A stretch of 14,730 bases of DNA from Parcubacteria bacterium C7867-004. GTDB lineage: Bacteria > Patescibacteria > Paceibacteria > UBA9973 > UBA2103. Position 1 is the first letter of the stretch; each line of letters begins with the position of its first letter. Made by a program: the position numbers and the translations under genes. Where the stretch lies: NCBI GenBank assembly GCA_001189075.1, contig LFCN01000003.1, positions 1 through 14,730 of the forward strand, in the 5' to 3' direction. A model generated the notes under the pieces. The model saw only the letters and a program-made list of their open reading frames with translations. It searched no databases and was not told where the DNA came from. Shown piece by piece: positions 13,441-14,730 of the stretch.

Positions 13441-14144
13441 GAGATTACGGTTCCTATGAACGGCCTTCCTTCGAGATAGTTCTCGAATTCTTCGAGCTTG
13501 GCGCCGTTCATGATGACAACCTCGAGACCGAGCGCTTCCGCCTCTTTTGCGGCTACCGGATCGAACGGGGAAGAGAGGCCCGGATCCCATTCCTCAGGAA
13601 TAAGCTTTCGGAATTCTGCCCAACCGATCTTTTCAATCTTCGTCGCGGTCGGATCTTTGCGAGGATCGGCAGTGTAGACGTAATCAATATTTGAAAGATT
13701 CACGAGCTTCTTTGCTCCGAGATGCTTCGCGGCTATCACGGCGTCATAGTCAGTCGACCAGCCTGGTTTCCATCCTGCACCGATGATGACTGAAGCGCGC
13801 GGCGATATCTTCCGGTCGTAATTCTTCACGATCTTCGACTGCGCGTCTTCCTTGAATAGGGTTCGCAATAGATGCGCATTCAGTCGAGTCGAGTGGATGC
13901 CGAGCCAATCAGCGTCTTCGCGCTCAAGTCCTTCTTCGGCACGCACTTCTTTCGCAGCCTCCTGGTAGTTGCGCGCGAGCTTTCCGCCGCCGGCGATGAT
14001 GAAAAAAGAAGATCCCGATTGGATCTTCTTTTTCAGTAACGCACGGAACCGGTGGAGGAAGGGAAGGTCAATATCCTTGGGAACGATAAGCGAGCCTCCG
14101 ACGGAGACAACGATATAGTCACGCTTCTTTCTGGTTAAGCGCAT
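13437..14144 (-). CDS. UMP kinase-like amino-acid-kinase-family protein
   Basis: The protein (235 residues from this start) resembles archaeal-type UMP kinase, which makes UDP from UMP and ATP for RNA, DNA and UDP-sugars. Marks are VSVGGSLIVP (13-22), FFIIAGGGKLARNY (47-60), DYDAVIAAKHLGAKKLVNLS (132-151), NIDYVYTADPRKDP (152-165, the uridine/ATP strand-turn), and PFDPVAAKEAEALGLEVVIM near the end. Another member of the amino-acid-kinase fold cannot be excluded. An in-frame ATG at 14168 gives 243 residues and has GGAG six bases upstream, but it overlaps the predicted -10 TACAAT, from which transcription would start at about 14160; I therefore favour 14144. It is convergent with the TyrA-like gene and divergent from the rRNA promoter. 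Confidence 0.82.
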   Translation of the reverse strand: MRLTRKKRDYIVVSVGGSLIVPKDIDLPFLHRFRALLKKKIQSGSSFFIIAGGGKLARNYQEAAKEVRAEEGLEREDADWLGIHSTRLNAHLLRTLFKEDAQSKIVKNYDRKISPRASVIIGAGWKPGWSTDYDAVIAAKHLGAKKLVNLSNIDYVYTADPRKDPTATKIEKIGWAEFRKLIPEEWDPGLSSPFDPVAAKEAEALGLEVVIMNGAKLEEFENYLEGRPFIGTVIS

Positions 14145-14166
14145 GCAAGGTTTGACGGCTCCCTCC

Positions 14167-14194
14167 ATTGTACGCTCCGGGCCCCTGGGCGCAA
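14167..14194 (-). promoter_or_regulatory. Predicted promoter of the UMP kinase-like gene
   Basis: On the minus strand TTGCGC (14194-14189), a 16-bp spacer and TACAAT (14172-14167) fit a sigma-70 promoter. Start of transcription is expected near 14160, giving a short leader before the ATG at 14144. The -10 contains the alternative ATG at 14168. Confidence 0.5.
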
Positions 14195-14239
14195 TAGGGA
14201 AAGGGCTGAAAACCCCAGTAAACAGGGGCTATAAAGTGC

Positions 14240-14268
14240 TTGACGCTCATTGGGGGGTCAGGTAGTAT
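14240..14268 (+). promoter_or_regulatory. rRNA promoter (sigma-70 type)
   Basis: TTGACG (14240-14245), a 17-bp spacer containing a run of six G, and TAGTAT (14263-14268) make the best promoter match in the window. Start of transcription should be near 14275, leaving a leader of about 105 nt before 16S. Confidence 0.82.
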
Positions 14269-14279
14269 AGTCCTACTGC

Positions 14280-14295
14280 CTCCCTGTGAGGGGAG
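14280..14295 (+). other. Hairpin at the start of the rRNA leader
   Basis: CTCCC (14280-14284) pairs with GGGAG (14291-14295) just after the expected transcription start. Its role is unknown; it could protect the 5' end or take part in precursor folding. Confidence 0.45.
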
Positions 14296-14306
14296 CGGGC
14301 ATTTGT

Positions 14307-14320
14307 TTGCTTCTTTGTCA
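14307..14320 (+). promoter_or_regulatory. boxA-like antitermination site in the rRNA leader
   Basis: TTGCTTCTTTGTCA resembles the boxA consensus TGCTCTTTnACA bound by NusB-S10 in rRNA leaders, with one extra T. Position, between promoter and 16S, is as expected. A clear boxB is not required and not evident. Confidence 0.5.
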
Positions 14321-14350
14321 GCGACATAGTTCGAAAATGAAAATTGGTAA

Positions 14351-14372
14351 GAACATGAGTTTTCTTGTGTTC
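14351..14372 (+). other. Hairpin directly before 16S rRNA
   Basis: GAACATGAG pairs over nine positions (two G-U) with CTTGTGTTC around a TTTT loop. It ends about eight bases before the expected 16S 5' end and probably helps folding or processing of the leader. Confidence 0.6.
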
Positions 14373-14380
14373 CGCCTATT

Positions 14381-14730
14381 CTTAATGAGAGTTTGATCCT
14401 AGCTCAGGATGAATGCTGGCTGTATGGATAAGGCATGCAAGTCGAACGGACCGCAAGGTCAGTGGCAGACGAGGTAGTAACACGTAGGTACGTACTCCAA
14501 AGTCTGGTATAGCTCGTCGAAAGACGGGGTAATCCCGGATGGTCCCGAAAGGGTAAAGATTTATCGCTTTGGAAGCGGCCTGCGTAGTATCAGCTAGTTG
14601 GTAAGGTAACGGCTTACCAAGGCTACGACGCTTAGGGGAGCTGAGAGGCTGACCCCCACCGATGGGACTGAGACACGGCCCATACTCCTACGGGAGGCCG
14701 CAGTCGAGAATCTTCCGCAATGGACGAAAG
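14381..14730 (+). rRNA. rrs: 16S ribosomal RNA, 5' part
   Basis: The first ~350 nt of small-subunit rRNA are present, cut by the window edge. Marks are AGAGTTTGATCCTAGCTCAG (14388-14407), GCATGCAAGTCGAACGG, AGTAACACGTAGG, GACTGAGACACGGCCCATAC, CTCCTACGGGAGGCCGCAG and CCGCAATGGACGAAAG. The 5' end near 14381 is set by aligning AGAGTTTGATC to E. coli position 8. The helix 6 spur is reduced to GACC-GCAA-GGTC (14449-14460). Several bases differ from common bacterial consensus, including TAGCTCAG for TGGCTCAG and GGCCGCAG for GGCAGCAG. No insertion is visible in this part of the gene. Confidence 0.96.

Noticed and set aside
14211..14230. CCCC/GGGG hairpin with a T run on the minus strand between the UMP kinase promoter and the rRNA promoter
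   Set aside because: The stem is only four to six pairs with an eight-base loop, and no minus-strand gene upstream would need it; too weak to call a terminator.
1..14730. CRISPR array, insertion sequence, prophage or toxin-antitoxin pair
   Set aside because: No regular direct repeats, transposase, integrase or terminal inverted repeats were seen; apart from the intron the window is ordinary chromosomal genes.

Overview
This window looks like a piece of a Candidate Phyla Radiation (Patescibacteria, Parcubacteria-like) chromosome. That placement is inferred, not searched. It rests on a 23S rRNA gene interrupted by a group I intron, a 16S 5' end that departs from common bacterial primer consensus, a 5S rRNA with a very short helix IV, compact genes joined by ATGA overlaps or shared stop codons, and few Shine-Dalgarno sequences.

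Layout. Positions 1-685 hold the last ~390 nt of mature 23S rRNA, split by a 293-nt intron without a homing-endonuclease gene (99-391), at the site corresponding to E. coli position 2593. A short spacer, 5S rRNA (about 770-880) and a strong intrinsic terminator (902-929) follow. Next come an ITPase/HAM1-type nucleotide-sanitising enzyme (941-1489), then a membrane-anchored Cys-motif protein with a RodA-type SEDS glycosyltransferase (1519-3421). A minus-strand GT4 glycosyltransferase (3418-4572) is divergent from a polyprenyl-phosphate sugar-1-phosphate transferase (4595-5962). Two extended-SDR sugar-nucleotide epimerases and a divergent FolD form one run (6005-8785). A six-gene run carries secD, secF, two tandem paralogous P-loop kinases, a Nudix hydrolase and a TyrA-like dehydrogenase (8829-13440). 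A minus-strand UMP kinase-like gene (13437-14144 or 14168) follows. The window ends with a strong rRNA promoter, a leader with a boxA-like site, and the first ~350 nt of 16S rRNA (from about 14381).

How it works together. RodA, the GT4 enzyme, the sugar-phosphate transferase and the two epimerases form an envelope-building block: peptidoglycan polymerisation plus initiation and extension of a lipid-linked glycan. SecDF supports protein export. The ITPase, UMP kinase-like protein, Nudix enzyme and P-loop kinases form a nucleotide-handling set. Several transcription-unit starts have a -10-like hexamer only 6-9 nt before the start codon, which predicts leaderless or near-leaderless mRNAs, while downstream genes are joined by overlaps.

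Most striking features: (i) the intron, whose P1, P10, P3-P9 and terminal G can all be assigned, fixing both splice sites; (ii) a long competing hairpin that buries the 5' splice site; (iii) a divergent promoter whose two -10 elements overlap; (iv) two convergent gene pairs whose stop codons share a CTAG; (v) 23S-5S upstream and 16S downstream of the same 13.5-kb protein-coding block on the same strand, implying a second rRNA copy or a split operon.
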